A DNA stretch of 64,000 nt from Bacterioplanoides pacificum (GTDB lineage Bacteria > Pseudomonadota > Gammaproteobacteria > Pseudomonadales > Oceanobacteraceae). Under the pieces are notes generated by a model. That model was not told the DNA's origin. It searched no databases and worked only from the letters and a program-made list of their open reading frames with translations. Location: positions 540,068 to 604,067 of the forward strand of contig NZ_JBHRYB010000013.1 of assembly GCF_042648445.1 (NCBI RefSeq), read 5' to 3'. The position numbers and the translations under genes were made by a program. This document shows, in pieces, positions 17,067 to 25,250 of this stretch; the stretch's first letter is position 1, and each line of letters opens with the position of its first letter.

Positions 17067-17714
17067 ATGAGCGCGCCTTCTGAAGCCAAACATCACAGCC
17101 AGTATCACCACGGCAATCTGCGGGAAGCCTTATTACAAGCGGCTGTGGAACTGATTCGTGAAGGCGGGGTGGAAAAACTCAGCCTGCGTGGCCTGGCACG
17201 TAAAGTTGGCGTTTCACAAACCGCGCCTTATCGTCACTTTCAGGATAAAAATCATCTGCTGGTCGAAATCGCCAAACAAACCTTTGCCGAAATGACCGCC
17301 GCCACCACCGCACCGCTCGATCCGGACTGCAGTGCCCGGGAAAACGTTTTCCGCTGTGGCAAAGCCTATCTGCGTTACGCCATCAACAACCCCGAACGTT
17401 ACAAACTGGTGTTTGGTCCCAGCATTGAACAACGCGCCAGCTACCCGGAGCTGATCAATGCCGGCATGCGTTCCTTTGGAGTCCTGATGAATCTGGTTGA
17501 ACAGGGAATTGCAGCCGGTGAATTTATTGATGGCTGCGCCCAGATGTTAGCCAACGGTTGCTGGTCGGGTATTCATGGCTTTGCTTCGTTGACCATCGAT
17601 GGCTTTTATGCGCGTCAGCAATTACCGATTGCTTTTGATGACTTACTCGACGGTCAGATACGTATGACCGTACGTTCTATCAGCCGTAATCCGGCAGAAA
17701 ACCTGACCATCTAA
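17067..17714 (+). CDS. TetR/AcrR family transcriptional regulator
   Basis: The 215-residue protein has an N-terminal helix-turn-helix (REALLQAAVELIREGG through LSLRGLARKVGVSQTAPYRHFQDKNHLL), typical of TetR. The C-terminal ligand domain includes MLANGCWSGIHGFASL, matching the WHG-type TetR C-terminal domain. It is divergent from the RND adaptor/permease genes and is most likely their local repressor (inference from position). The Shine-Dalgarno is poor (GACGGGACCCCCC). Confidence 0.9.
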   Translation: MSAPSEAKHHSQYHHGNLREALLQAAVELIREGGVEKLSLRGLARKVGVSQTAPYRHFQDKNHLLVEIAKQTFAEMTAATTAPLDPDCSARENVFRCGKAYLRYAINNPERYKLVFGPSIEQRASYPELINAGMRSFGVLMNLVEQGIAAGEFIDGCAQMLANGCWSGIHGFASLTIDGFYARQQLPIAFDDLLDGQIRMTVRSISRNPAENLTI

Positions 17715-17840
17715 CCAACTTCCGTGGCCATTAGGCGCCAGCCAGGCCGCACCACGACTGGTCCGGCTGACCTCACACCCATTTATGTACCATCGTGCAA
17801 CTTTTAAACGAACGGGGGTGATTAACCGCGGATGAAGCGC

Positions 17841-17846
17841 TATACT
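17841..17846 (+). promoter_or_regulatory. gcvT: Possible -10 box for gcvT
   Basis: TATACT at 17841-17846 is a good -10 hexamer 67 bases before gcvT. The expected -35 position has only a weak match. The leader to the gcvT start shows no glycine-riboswitch core. Confidence 0.35.
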
Positions 17847-17913
17847 GCCCGCCCTTTTTATTGTCCGGCCGCCCGTTAAGTGGCTGCCACATGCAGGCAG
17901 GAATACAGGAAAT

Positions 17914-18996
17914 ATGGCTAAACAAACCGCCCTTTATAATAAACACCTGGAAGCCAACGGTAAGATCGTCGATTTCGGCGGCTGGGATATGCCGATTCAT
18001 TACGGCTCCCAGATTCAGGAACACAACGCCGTGCGTGAAGATGTGGGCATGTTCGATGTTTCCCACATGACCATCGTTGATGTAAAAGGCAGTGACGCCA
18101 AAGCCTACCTGCAACGGCTGTTAGCCAACGACGTCGATAAGCTGAAGACTAAAGGCAAAGCCCTGTACACCGGCATGCTGAACGAAGATGGTGGCGTCAT
18201 CGACGACCTGATCGTTTACAACATGGAAGGCTGGTACCGCACCGTCGTCAACTGCGCCACCCGCGACAAAGACCTGGAATGGATGGCACGCCAGAGCAAA
18301 GGTTTTGAAATCTCGCTGACCGAACGTCCGGAGCTGGGCATGATTGCCGTTCAGGGGCCAAATGCCATCACCAAAGTACAACAAGTGAAACCAGAATCCG
18401 CTGAGCTGGTTGGCAACCTGAACGTATTTCAGGGCCTGCCACAAAGCGACTGGTTCTTTGCCCGCACTGGTTACACCGGTGAAGACGGCCTGGAAATCAT
18501 GATTCCGGAAGCCGACATTGCCGATTTCTGGCAAGCACTGGTTGATGCCGGTGTGCAGCCTGCGGGTCTGGGCGCACGTGATACCTTACGCCTGGAAGCC
18601 GGCATGAACCTGTATGGCAACGATATGGATGAGACCATCAGCCCATTGCAGGCTGGCATGGGCTGGACCATTGCCTGGGAACCGGCCGAGCGTGACTTTA
18701 TTGGTCGTGCGGCACTGGAAGCTGAAAAAGCCAAAGGCGACATTCCTAAACTGGTTGGCCTGGTACTGGAAACCCGTGGTGTGATGCGCTCTCACCAGAA
18801 AGTGGTGGTTGATGGCGTCGGTGAAGGAGAAGTGACGTCAGGCACCTTCTCACCCACTCTGCAGCACTCGATTGCGATGGCGCGTGTACCTAAGGGTACC
18901 GGCGACAGCTGTGAAATTGAAATGCGTGGCAAGTTGATTCCTGCCCGCGTTGTGAAATTACCGTTTGTACGTAACGGTAAGAAGGTTTTTGAATAA
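17914..18996 (+). CDS. gcvT: Glycine cleavage system aminomethyltransferase (T protein)
   Basis: GcvT releases ammonia from the aminomethyl-lipoyl H protein and passes the one-carbon unit to tetrahydrofolate. The 360 residues fit the family. Visible motifs are VDFGGWDMPIHYGSQIQEH, GMFDVSHM, TGYTGEDGLEI and the LGARDTLRLEAGM stretch; GMGWTIAWE and LGLVL-like segments follow. AGGAAAT precedes the ATG. It is followed by gcvH and gcvP on the same strand, but a 408-bp gap with folded repeat elements separates it from gcvH. Confidence 0.96.
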   Translation: MAKQTALYNKHLEANGKIVDFGGWDMPIHYGSQIQEHNAVREDVGMFDVSHMTIVDVKGSDAKAYLQRLLANDVDKLKTKGKALYTGMLNEDGGVIDDLIVYNMEGWYRTVVNCATRDKDLEWMARQSKGFEISLTERPELGMIAVQGPNAITKVQQVKPESAELVGNLNVFQGLPQSDWFFARTGYTGEDGLEIMIPEADIADFWQALVDAGVQPAGLGARDTLRLEAGMNLYGNDMDETISPLQAGMGWTIAWEPAERDFIGRAALEAEKAKGDIPKLVGLVLETRGVMRSHQKVVVDGVGEGEVTSGTFSPTLQHSIAMARVPKGTGDSCEIEMRGKLIPARVVKLPFVRNGKKVFE

Positions 18997-19013
18997 ACCT
19001 AAACTAATTTATA

Positions 19014-19131
19014 CGGTGGTTTAACCGACGTATTTTATTCAGCCGCCGCTCCGAAGGGCCGTCCATGGCCCTGCCGAGCTAGCGCAACATCCGGTTGCTG
19101 CTTTGAATAAAACACGACGTTCAAACCACCG
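19014..19131. repeat. Folded element A: long imperfect inverted repeat between gcvT and gcvH
   Basis: A left arm (19014-19041) and a right arm (19104-19131) of 28 bases are complementary at 24 or more positions; the arms begin CGGTGGTTT and end AAACCACCG. The 62-base middle has two smaller hairpins, GGCC-GTCCAT-GGCC (19057-19070) and GCAAC-ATCCG-GTTGC. No open frame lies inside. It may be a mobile-element remnant or a structured RNA. Confidence 0.75.
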
Positions 19132-19178
19132 GAATTCGACCGGGCAATTTTAAAATTATTCGGTTTAGCAGATTATCC

Positions 19179-19365
19179 GGCTTAGCCAGTCGGATTGCTC
19201 TTCAGAGCAAGCGACACAAAAATGCAGGAAGGCATTTTTGCACAGCGCAGCTGCCCGAAAGGGTGAAGTACATGGAAGTACTGAATGCGCATGTCGCGTT
19301 AGCATCGTGATCACAGGGATGTGGCTTCGATGCGGCGGTTGAAGAGCAATCTGACTGACTAAGCC
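19179..19365. repeat. Folded element B: MITE-like unit with 26-bp terminal inverted repeats
   Basis: The left arm (19179-19204, GGCTTAGCC to GCTCTTCA) matches the complement of the right arm (19340-19365) at 24 of 26 bases. The inner part is a chain of short hairpins with similar loops: AAAAATGC-AGGAAG-GCATTTTT, AGTAC-ATGGAA-GTACT, CCC-GAAA-GGG. No coding frame is present and no clear target duplication is seen. It sits 39 bp before gcvH, so it could influence the gcvH transcript. Confidence 0.75.
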
Positions 19366-19404
19366 CATAAGTTAAAAAAGCGTCAGACCGTACGGAGAAT
19401 ACTG

Positions 19405-19788
19405 ATGAGCAATATCCCAACAGAATTAAAATACGTTGCATCCCACGAGTGGCTGCGTAAAGAAGAAGACGGCACCATCACTGTTGGTGTTACCGACTTC
19501 GCACAAGAACAACTGGGCGACGTAGTATTCGTTGAGCTGCCAGAAGTTGGCACTGAAGTCGCTGCTGACGACGACATCGCTGTTGTTGAATCGGTTAAAG
19601 CCGCTTCCGACATCTACGCACCCATTTCTGGTGAAATCGTAGCGATCAACGAAGATCTGGTAGACGCTCCGGAAAAAGTCAACGAAGACCCATACGGCGA
19701 AGCCTGGTTCTTCAAGATCAAGCCAGCCAACGAAGGCGACTACGATGGCCTGCTGACCGCTGATCAGTATGAAGCTGAGTGCAACTAA
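19405..19788 (+). CDS. gcvH: Glycine cleavage system H protein
   Basis: This lipoyl carrier shuttles the aminomethyl group between GcvP, GcvT and the L protein. The lipoylated lysine is Lys65 in ESVKAASD. HEWLRKEEDGTITVGVTDFA opens the conserved fold, and NEDPYGEAWFFKIK closes it. The 127 residues are normal. ACGGAG precedes the ATG. A hairpin terminator follows, before gcvP. Confidence 0.97.
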   Translation: MSNIPTELKYVASHEWLRKEEDGTITVGVTDFAQEQLGDVVFVELPEVGTEVAADDDIAVVESVKAASDIYAPISGEIVAINEDLVDAPEKVNEDPYGEAWFFKIKPANEGDYDGLLTADQYEAECN

Positions 19789-19808
19789 GCGCCTGTTACA
19801 GCAAACTC

Positions 19809-19849
19809 AAAAGCCTCGATATTAATTTATCCGGGGCTTTTCTTTTTTC
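19809..19849 (+). terminator. Hairpin terminator/attenuator between gcvH and gcvP
   Basis: AAAAGCC (19809-19815) pairs with GGCTTTT (19835-19841) across an AT-rich loop, followed by a T-rich run. It could lower gcvP readthrough relative to gcvH. Confidence 0.65.
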
Positions 19850-19875
19850 CTTTGTTCAAACACGACGAGCAAATC

Positions 19876-22815
19876 ATGAGCACTTCCATCACTCAACAGT
19901 CTTTAAAAACTCACACCTTAAAAGACTTGGAACAGCGCGATAACTTTGTTGGCCGTCATATCGGCTCCAACGGCGCAGGTGTTGATAACAGCGAAGAAAA
20001 CGCCATGCTGCAGAGCATTGGTGCGGAATCCCTCGAAGCCCTGACGGCTGAAATTGTACCGGCGGATATTCTGCAGGAGCCGTTCCTGGAGATCGCCGAC
20101 AGCCGCACCGAGTTTGAAGCGCTGAATTACCTCAAGTCGCTGGCGGCCAAAAACAAGGTGTTTAAAAGCTACATCGGCATGGGTTACCACGACACCATTA
20201 TTCCACCGGTGATCCTGCGTAATGTGATGGAAAACCCGGGCTGGTACACCGCGTACACGCCATACCAACCGGAAATCGCCCAGGGTCGTCTGGAATCTCT
20301 GCTGAACTTCCAGCAAATGGTGATCGATTTCACCGGTATGGAACTGGCTAACGCCTCCCTGCTGGACGAAGGTACTGCCGCGGCGGAAGCCATGGCGATG
20401 ATCAAGCGTTCCGTACGTAAGAACAAATCCAACACCTTCTATCTGGATGAAAACTGCCTGCCACAAACCATCGACGTGGTGAAAACCCGTGCCGAAGCGT
20501 TTGGCTGGGAAGTTCAGGTAGGCCCGGCAGCCGATGCGGCTAACGCCGATGTCTTTGGTGCACTGTTCCAGTATCCGGGCAAAAACGGCGAAGTAAGCGA
20601 CTTCAGCGACGTCATTGCGGCACTGCACGAAAACAACGCCATGGCCGCCGTTGCTTCCGACCTGATGGCGCTGGTGATGCTGAAAGCGCCGGGCGAAATG
20701 GGCGCCGACATCGTACTGGGTAACGCTCAGCACTTTGGTGTGCCAATGGGTTTCGGTGGCCCGCACGCCGCCTTCTTCGCAACGCGTGATGCCTTCAAGC
20801 GTTCGATTCCTGGCCGTATTATCGGTGTTTCCATCGATGCTCAGGGCAAGCCGGCACTGCGTATGGCGCTGCAGACCCGCGAACAACACATCCGTCGTGA
20901 GAAAGCCAACTCCAACATCTGTACTGCTCAGGTGCTGCTGGCCAACTTGTCGGCGTTCTACGCGGTTTATCACGGTCCGAAAGGCCTGCAAACCATCGCT
21001 GGCCGTATCCACCGCCTGACCGATATTCTGGCGGCAGGTCTCTCTTCACCTCAGGGTCAGTCCAAAGGCGTGGAAATCACCAACAACCAGTGGTTCGACA
21101 CCTTAACCGTTAAAGTGGCTGACCGTGATGCGGTTCTGGCTCGCGCGGAAGCGGCTGAAATCAATCTGCGTATCGATGCTGACACTCTGGGTGTGACCCT
21201 GAGTGAAAAAACCTCAGCGGCGGACGTTGCGGAATTGTTCGACGTTATTTTAGGTTCGGATCATGGCCTGGACGTTTACGCACTCGACGCTGATATCGTT
21301 GCCAACGGCAGTACCAGCATCGCCGAAAACGTGACCCGTAATACCGAATTCCTGACCCACCCGACCTTCAACAGCCATCACACTGAACATGAGATGCTGC
21401 GTTATATGAAGCGTCTGGAGGCGAAAGATCTGGCGATGAACCACAGCATGATCACGCTGGGGTCCTGTACCATGAAACTGAACGCCACCACCGAAATGAT
21501 TCCGGTGACCTGGCCTGAATTCAGCAACATCCACCCGTTTGCCCCTCAGTCTCAGACCGAAGGTTACGAGCAAATGATTGCCGAACTGGACGACTACCTG
21601 AAACAAGCGACCGGCTTCCCGGCGATTTGTATGCAGCCGAACTCCGGTGCTCAGGGCGAATACGCTGGTTTGTTAGCGATTAAGAAATACCATGAGAGCC
21701 GTGGCGAAGGGCATCGTAACGTGTGTCTGATTCCTCGCTCTGCCCACGGTACCAACCCGGCATCGGCACAAATGGCGTCTATGCGCGTAGTGGTTACTGA
21801 CTGTGATGAACACGGCAACGTCGATTTCGCTGACCTGAAAGCCAAAGCCGAAGAGCTGAGCGATCAGCTGTCTTGCTTAATGCTGACCTACCCATCGACT
21901 CACGGTATTTATGAACAAGGCGTACGTGAAATCTGCGACCTGATTCATGAACACGGCGGCCAGGTATACATGGACGGCGCCAACCTGAACGCCCAGGTAG
22001 GCATTACCTCGCCGGGTCATATCGGTGCTGACGTAACCCACATGAACCTGCACAAAACCTTCGCTATCCCACACGGTGGCGGTGGCCCGGGTATGGGTCC
22101 GATTGGTGTGGCAGCCCACCTGGCACCGTTTGTGGCAAACCACGCGGTACGCCCGATCGATAACGAATCCAAAGGTAACGGTGCGGTATCCGCAGCGCCT
22201 TACGGCTCAGCCTCGATCCTCAACATCAGCTGGATGTACATCACTCTGATGGGCGGCAACGGCCTGCGTAAAGCGACGCAAACTGCACTGCTGAAAGCCA
22301 ACTACCTGGCGAAGCGTCTGAGCACGCATTACCCGATTCTGTACTCCGGTCAGAACGGCCGTGTGGCGCACGAATGTATCGTTGACCTGCGTCCGATCAA
22401 AGCCGAAACCGGTATCACCGAAGTGGATATCGCTAAGCGTCTGATGGACTACGGTTTCCACGCGCCAACCATGTCGTTCCCGGTTGCGGGCACCTTCATG
22501 ATTGAGCCGACTGAGTCTGAGTCTCAGGCTGAGATCGATCGTTTCGCTGACGCCATGATTGCCATTAAAGGCGAAATTGATGCGGTGCAACGTGGCGAGT
22601 TAGACGCGGAAAACAACCCGCTGAAAAACGCTCCACACACCGCTGAAGTGGTTACCGGTGATTGGGAACGTCCTTACTCGCGTGAACTGGCGGCTTATCC
22701 GGTTAAAGACCTGGGCGCTCATAAGTTCTGGCCAAGCGTTGGCCGTATTGATGATGTGTACGGTGACCGTAACCTGATTTGTTCTTGTCCGGCGATTGAG
22801 AATTACGAGGACTGA
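19876..22815 (+). CDS. gcvP: Glycine dehydrogenase (decarboxylating), P protein
   Basis: GcvP is the PLP enzyme that decarboxylates glycine and loads the aminomethyl group on GcvH. It is the long single-chain form, 979 residues from the ATG at 19876; the frame is open to a TTG at 19852, which is not needed. The C-terminal half has the PLP lysine in HMNLHKTFAIPHGGGGPG (Lys727), and the N-terminal half has SYIGMGYHDT and NPGWYTAYTPYQPEIAQGR. A REP hairpin starts two bases after the stop and may act as its 3' end. Confidence 0.97.
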   Translation: MSTSITQQSLKTHTLKDLEQRDNFVGRHIGSNGAGVDNSEENAMLQSIGAESLEALTAEIVPADILQEPFLEIADSRTEFEALNYLKSLAAKNKVFKSYIGMGYHDTIIPPVILRNVMENPGWYTAYTPYQPEIAQGRLESLLNFQQMVIDFTGMELANASLLDEGTAAAEAMAMIKRSVRKNKSNTFYLDENCLPQTIDVVKTRAEAFGWEVQVGPAADAANADVFGALFQYPGKNGEVSDFSDVIAALHENNAMAAVASDLMALVMLKAPGEMGADIVLGNAQHFGVPMGFGGPHAAFFATRDAFKRSIPGRIIGVSIDAQGKPALRMALQTREQHIRREKANSNICTAQVLLANLSAFYAVYHGPKGLQTIAGRIHRLTDILAAGLSSPQGQSKGVEITNNQWFDTLTVKVADRDAVLARAEAAEINLRIDADTLGVTLSEKTSAADVAELFDVILGSDHGLDVYALDADIVANGSTSIAENVTRNTEFLTHPTFNSHHTEHEMLRYMKRLEAKDLAMNHSMITLGSCTMKLNATTEMIPVTWPEFSNIHPFAPQSQTEGYEQMIAELDDYLKQATGFPAICMQPNSGAQGEYAGLLAIKKYHESRGEGHRNVCLIPRSAHGTNPASAQMASMRVVVTDCDEHGNVDFADLKAKAEELSDQLSCLMLTYPSTHGIYEQGVREICDLIHEHGGQVYMDGANLNAQVGITSPGHIGADVTHMNLHKTFAIPHGGGGPGMGPIGVAAHLAPFVANHAVRPIDNESKGNGAVSAAPYGSASILNISWMYITLMGGNGLRKATQTALLKANYLAKRLSTHYPILYSGQNGRVAHECIVDLRPIKAETGITEVDIAKRLMDYGFHAPTMSFPVAGTFMIEPTESESQAEIDRFADAMIAIKGEIDAVQRGELDAENNPLKNAPHTAEVVTGDWERPYSRELAAYPVKDLGAHKFWPSVGRIDDVYGDRNLICSCPAIENYED

Positions 22816-22817
22816 TC

Positions 22818-22936
22818 CTCGTTCCCACGCTCCGCGTGGGAACGCAACTGCTCAAGTCAGCCAAGGCTACCACGCAGAGCGTGGGAGCCAGATAGAAAAT
22901 TTCTCGTTCCCACGCTCTGCGTGGGAATGCAACAGC
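22818..22936. repeat. REP cluster (left of the RAYT gene)
   Basis: Three palindromes: GTTCCCACGC-TCC-GCGTGGGAAC (22821-22843), an inverted copy around CCACGC-AGA-GCGTGG (22870-22884), and GTTCCCACGC-TCT-GCGTGGGAA (22906-22927). The block is nearly identical to 23642-23757. Alternating orientation matches a bacterial interspersed mosaic element. Confidence 0.9.
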
Positions 22937-22948
22937 GCCAACAAAAAC

Positions 22949-23482
22949 TCACCACCAACTTTTATCCACCGCAAGCAATCCTTCAATACCCGCGTAGTCT
23001 CTGGCACTGGAATAACACCAATGTTCAGGGTAATCAACATAACCTCGCTTGACCGGGTTCTGATGAACATACTCAATCTTTTGCCTCATCATCTCAGAAC
23101 TGCTGATCCATTCAGGGTGAACACCTTCCTGCCAGAACTGCCATTGACGGTCGGTTTTATGGGCCAGTTTTAATTGCTCTAGTTGGCCTAATAAGGTCGT
23201 GGCTTTTTTCTGATGTAAATAATCCAACAGCTGACGGGCAGTGAAAGATTTAAACCGCGCAATGTCTTTATCAAGCTGCTGACTTTGGGCAACCAGATGC
23301 ATGTGGTTTTCGAGAATCACCCAAGCGTGGATTCGCAGGCCTTCACTCATCAAAAAGCGAAATGATTGCAGCAGAATTTCTACAGATTCAGGACGAGTAA
23401 AAACAGGTAACCATCCCAGCACCGTCAGGGTCATAAAATGCGGTTGATCGGGATAAATAAATTTGTAACGACTGCGCCCCAT
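22949..23482 (-). CDS. REP-associated tyrosine transposase (RAYT, Y1/HUH family)
   Basis: RAYTs are IS200/IS605-related single-strand DNA transposases thought to spread REP hairpins. The 177-residue protein has the HUH motif as ENHMHLVAQ and the catalytic-tyrosine helix as KIEYVHQNPVKRGYV. The N-terminal PHFMTLTVLGWLPVF strand and the WQEGVHPEWI segment are also typical. GGGAG precedes the ATG. It stands alone between two REP clusters, the classic RAYT layout, and appears intact. Confidence 0.93.
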   Translation of the reverse strand: MGRSRYKFIYPDQPHFMTLTVLGWLPVFTRPESVEILLQSFRFLMSEGLRIHAWVILENHMHLVAQSQQLDKDIARFKSFTARQLLDYLHQKKATTLLGQLEQLKLAHKTDRQWQFWQEGVHPEWISSSEMMRQKIEYVHQNPVKRGYVDYPEHWCYSSARDYAGIEGLLAVDKSWW

Positions 23483-23518
23483 GAAACACTCCCTGTTTCC
23501 GATAAGTTCTAATCTTCA

Positions 23519-23757
23519 TTCCTATGCTCCGTGTGAGGATACTCTACGCCACCAAAGACTACCACGCAGAGCGTGGGAGCCAGGTGTAGCGCGTGGGAGG
23601 CAGGTGTAGCGCGTGGGAGGCAGAAGTAAGTTCCTTATCTTCTCGTTCCCGCGCTCCGCGTGGGAATGTAACTGCTCAAGTCAGCCAAGGCTACCACGCA
23701 GAGCGTGGGAGCCAGATAGAAAATTTCTCATTCCCGCGCTCCGCGTGGGAATACAGC
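23519..23757. repeat. REP cluster (right of the RAYT gene)
   Basis: It starts with a decayed palindrome (CTATGCTCCGTGTGAGG, about 23520), then CCACGC-AGA-GCGTGG, then two exact 20-bp direct repeats at 23581-23600 and 23601-23620 (CAGGTGTAGC...). Finally 23642-23757 is a near copy of the left REP block, including the same spacer sequences between palindromes. Confidence 0.9.
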
Positions 23758-23841
23758 TGCAGCAACCTCTCTTCAGCACCGCTCAACACCTTTTGTCTGA
23801 AAGACAGCCACTTTCTTCGGATTTGTGCTCTTTGCCCTGTT

Positions 23842-23857
23842 TTGAATGATCATTCAA
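23842..23857. promoter_or_regulatory. Perfect 16-bp palindrome, likely TetR-type operator
   Basis: TTGAATGATCATTCAA is a perfect dyad 43 bp before the choline/betaine-binding protein gene. It lies between a weak -35 (GTTTTG, 23839-23844) and a -10 TAGAAT (23862-23867), so a bound protein would block transcription. Shape and target suit a BetI/TetR-type repressor; the family assignment is inference. Confidence 0.6.
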
Positions 23858-23900
23858 TTGGTAGAATCGCGCGCTGATTTTTAACCCCCGGCGAAGCAAC

Positions 23901-24839
23901 ATGATGAAGAAACTGATTCTGCTAATAACCTTGCTGCTGCCAGTCAGCTCACTGGCAAACGAGTGTAAACAGGTTAACTTTGGTATGGTTGGCTGGACCG
24001 ATGTACAGGCCACCACGGCCACGGCCACAACCCTGCTGGAGTACCTGGGTTATCAGGTCAACAGCACTGAATTGTCGGTGCCACAGGTGTATGACAAGCT
24101 CAGCAAAGGTGAGCTGGATGTGTTCCTCGGTAACTGGATGCCGACCATGGAGCCGATTATTCAGCCTTACCGCCAGAATAAAAGTGTTGAAGTGTTAGGC
24201 GCCAACCTCAGCGGTGCTAAATACACTCTGGCGGTGCCGTCTTATGTCTACGACGCCGGTGTACAGTCGTTTGCCGATATTGCCCGTTTTAAAGACAAGT
24301 TTCAGCACAAGCTGTACGGCATCGAAAAAGGCAACGACGGCAACGCGCTGCTGCTGGATATGATTGCCAAAAACGATTTTGCGCTGGGTAACTTTTCGCT
24401 GGTTGAGTTGCCGGAGCGGTTGATGTTGTATCAGGTAAAACGCCATATCCGCGATGGCGAGTGGATTGCATTTCTGGCCTGGGCCCCCCACCCGATGAAT
24501 GAAAACCACGATATCCGTTACCTCGACGGCGGCGATAAATATTTTGGTCCGGATTTAGGCGGTTCCACCGTTTACACCAACACCAGGGCCGACTTCCGTC
24601 GCGATTGCCCGAACGTGGCCAGATTGCTGGATAACCTGAAGTTTTCCCTCAGCATGGAAGGTGAAGTGATGCATATGATGCTGAGTGAATTTATTCCCGG
24701 CGACCGCGCGGTACGCGACTGGATGTTCCGCAATCCTGAGGTTGTCAGCCAATGGCTGCAGGGAGTCACCAATCAACAGGGGGAGGCTGTTAATGCCACT
24801 GAGCTGGCGGCACAGATGAAGCTGACCTTTGCCAACTGA
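23901..24839 (+). CDS. Choline/glycine betaine ABC transporter substrate-binding protein (ChoX-like)
   Basis: This is a periplasmic binding protein with signal peptide MMKKLILLITLLLPVSSLA. It closely follows the ChoX pattern: WTDVQATTATATTLLEYLGY, ELDVFLGNWMPTMEPII and ANLSGAKYTLAVP; the tryptophans of GNWMP and WAPHPMN likely form the aromatic box for the quaternary amine. The 312 residues fit. No permease or ATPase gene is adjacent; it is an orphan, perhaps feeding the ProVW system about 8 kb away. Upstream is a perfect palindrome suggesting specific regulation. Confidence 0.88.
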   Translation: MMKKLILLITLLLPVSSLANECKQVNFGMVGWTDVQATTATATTLLEYLGYQVNSTELSVPQVYDKLSKGELDVFLGNWMPTMEPIIQPYRQNKSVEVLGANLSGAKYTLAVPSYVYDAGVQSFADIARFKDKFQHKLYGIEKGNDGNALLLDMIAKNDFALGNFSLVELPERLMLYQVKRHIRDGEWIAFLAWAPHPMNENHDIRYLDGGDKYFGPDLGGSTVYTNTRADFRRDCPNVARLLDNLKFSLSMEGEVMHMMLSEFIPGDRAVRDWMFRNPEVVSQWLQGVTNQQGEAVNATELAAQMKLTFAN

Positions 24840-24840
24840 G

Positions 24841-25206
24841 TTAATTTTTTTCTGAGCGGCGCCCGGCCTGGTAAATTCCCCACAGTGCCAGGCCCGCCAG
24901 CAGTATACCCGCCGACGACACAACCAGGCCGCCAAAGGCATCGTGTGACGCCGGTGCCAGTGCCAGCGGCGCCTGCAACAGCAGCACAAACAACACCAGC
25001 AAGGTCAATGCCGCCAGATAACCCGGCCACTGCAGCCATTTGCCACCCCGGTGCAGCAGCGCAGCCACGATCAGCGCCAGACACAATCCGGCCAGCAGCG
25101 GCAACCAGCTGACGCTGCCCGCCAGCAACCCCACGCCAACCAGTGTGAAGCAGAATAGCCCCAGCAGCGCACAACCTGATGCCAATAAACGGATAAACAA
25201 TGTCAT
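24841..25206 (-). CDS. Small membrane protein, four predicted helices, unknown function
   Basis: 121 residues, nearly all hydrophobic, with about four membrane segments (FIRLLASGCALLGLFCFTLVG; LAGSVSWLPLLAGLCLALIV; WPGYLAALTLLVLFVLLLQA; SSAGILLAGLALWGIYQAG) and a charged tail RRSEKN. The ATG at 25206 has AGGAAA eight bases before it and is preferred to a GTG at 25224. I recognise no family. It ends one base from the stop of the convergent binding-protein gene. Confidence 0.6.
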   Translation of the reverse strand: MTLFIRLLASGCALLGLFCFTLVGVGLLAGSVSWLPLLAGLCLALIVAALLHRGGKWLQWPGYLAALTLLVLFVLLLQAPLALAPASHDAFGGLVVSSAGILLAGLALWGIYQAGRRSEKN

Positions 25207-25250
25207 GATGGTTTCCTGATTCACCGATCTGGCTGCGATAGTAACAGCTT

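Noticed and set aside
17715..17913. Possible glycine riboswitch before gcvT
   Set aside because: The conserved tandem aptamer cores are not visible; only a short GC-rich leader and a -10 box are seen.
19918..21012. 364-codon open frame opposite gcvP
   Set aside because: gcvP is unambiguous here, and a long antisense frame is expected from its codon bias.
22818..23757. Possible CRISPR array
   Set aside because: The repeats are palindromes of alternating orientation with uneven spacing around a RAYT gene, and no cas genes are present.
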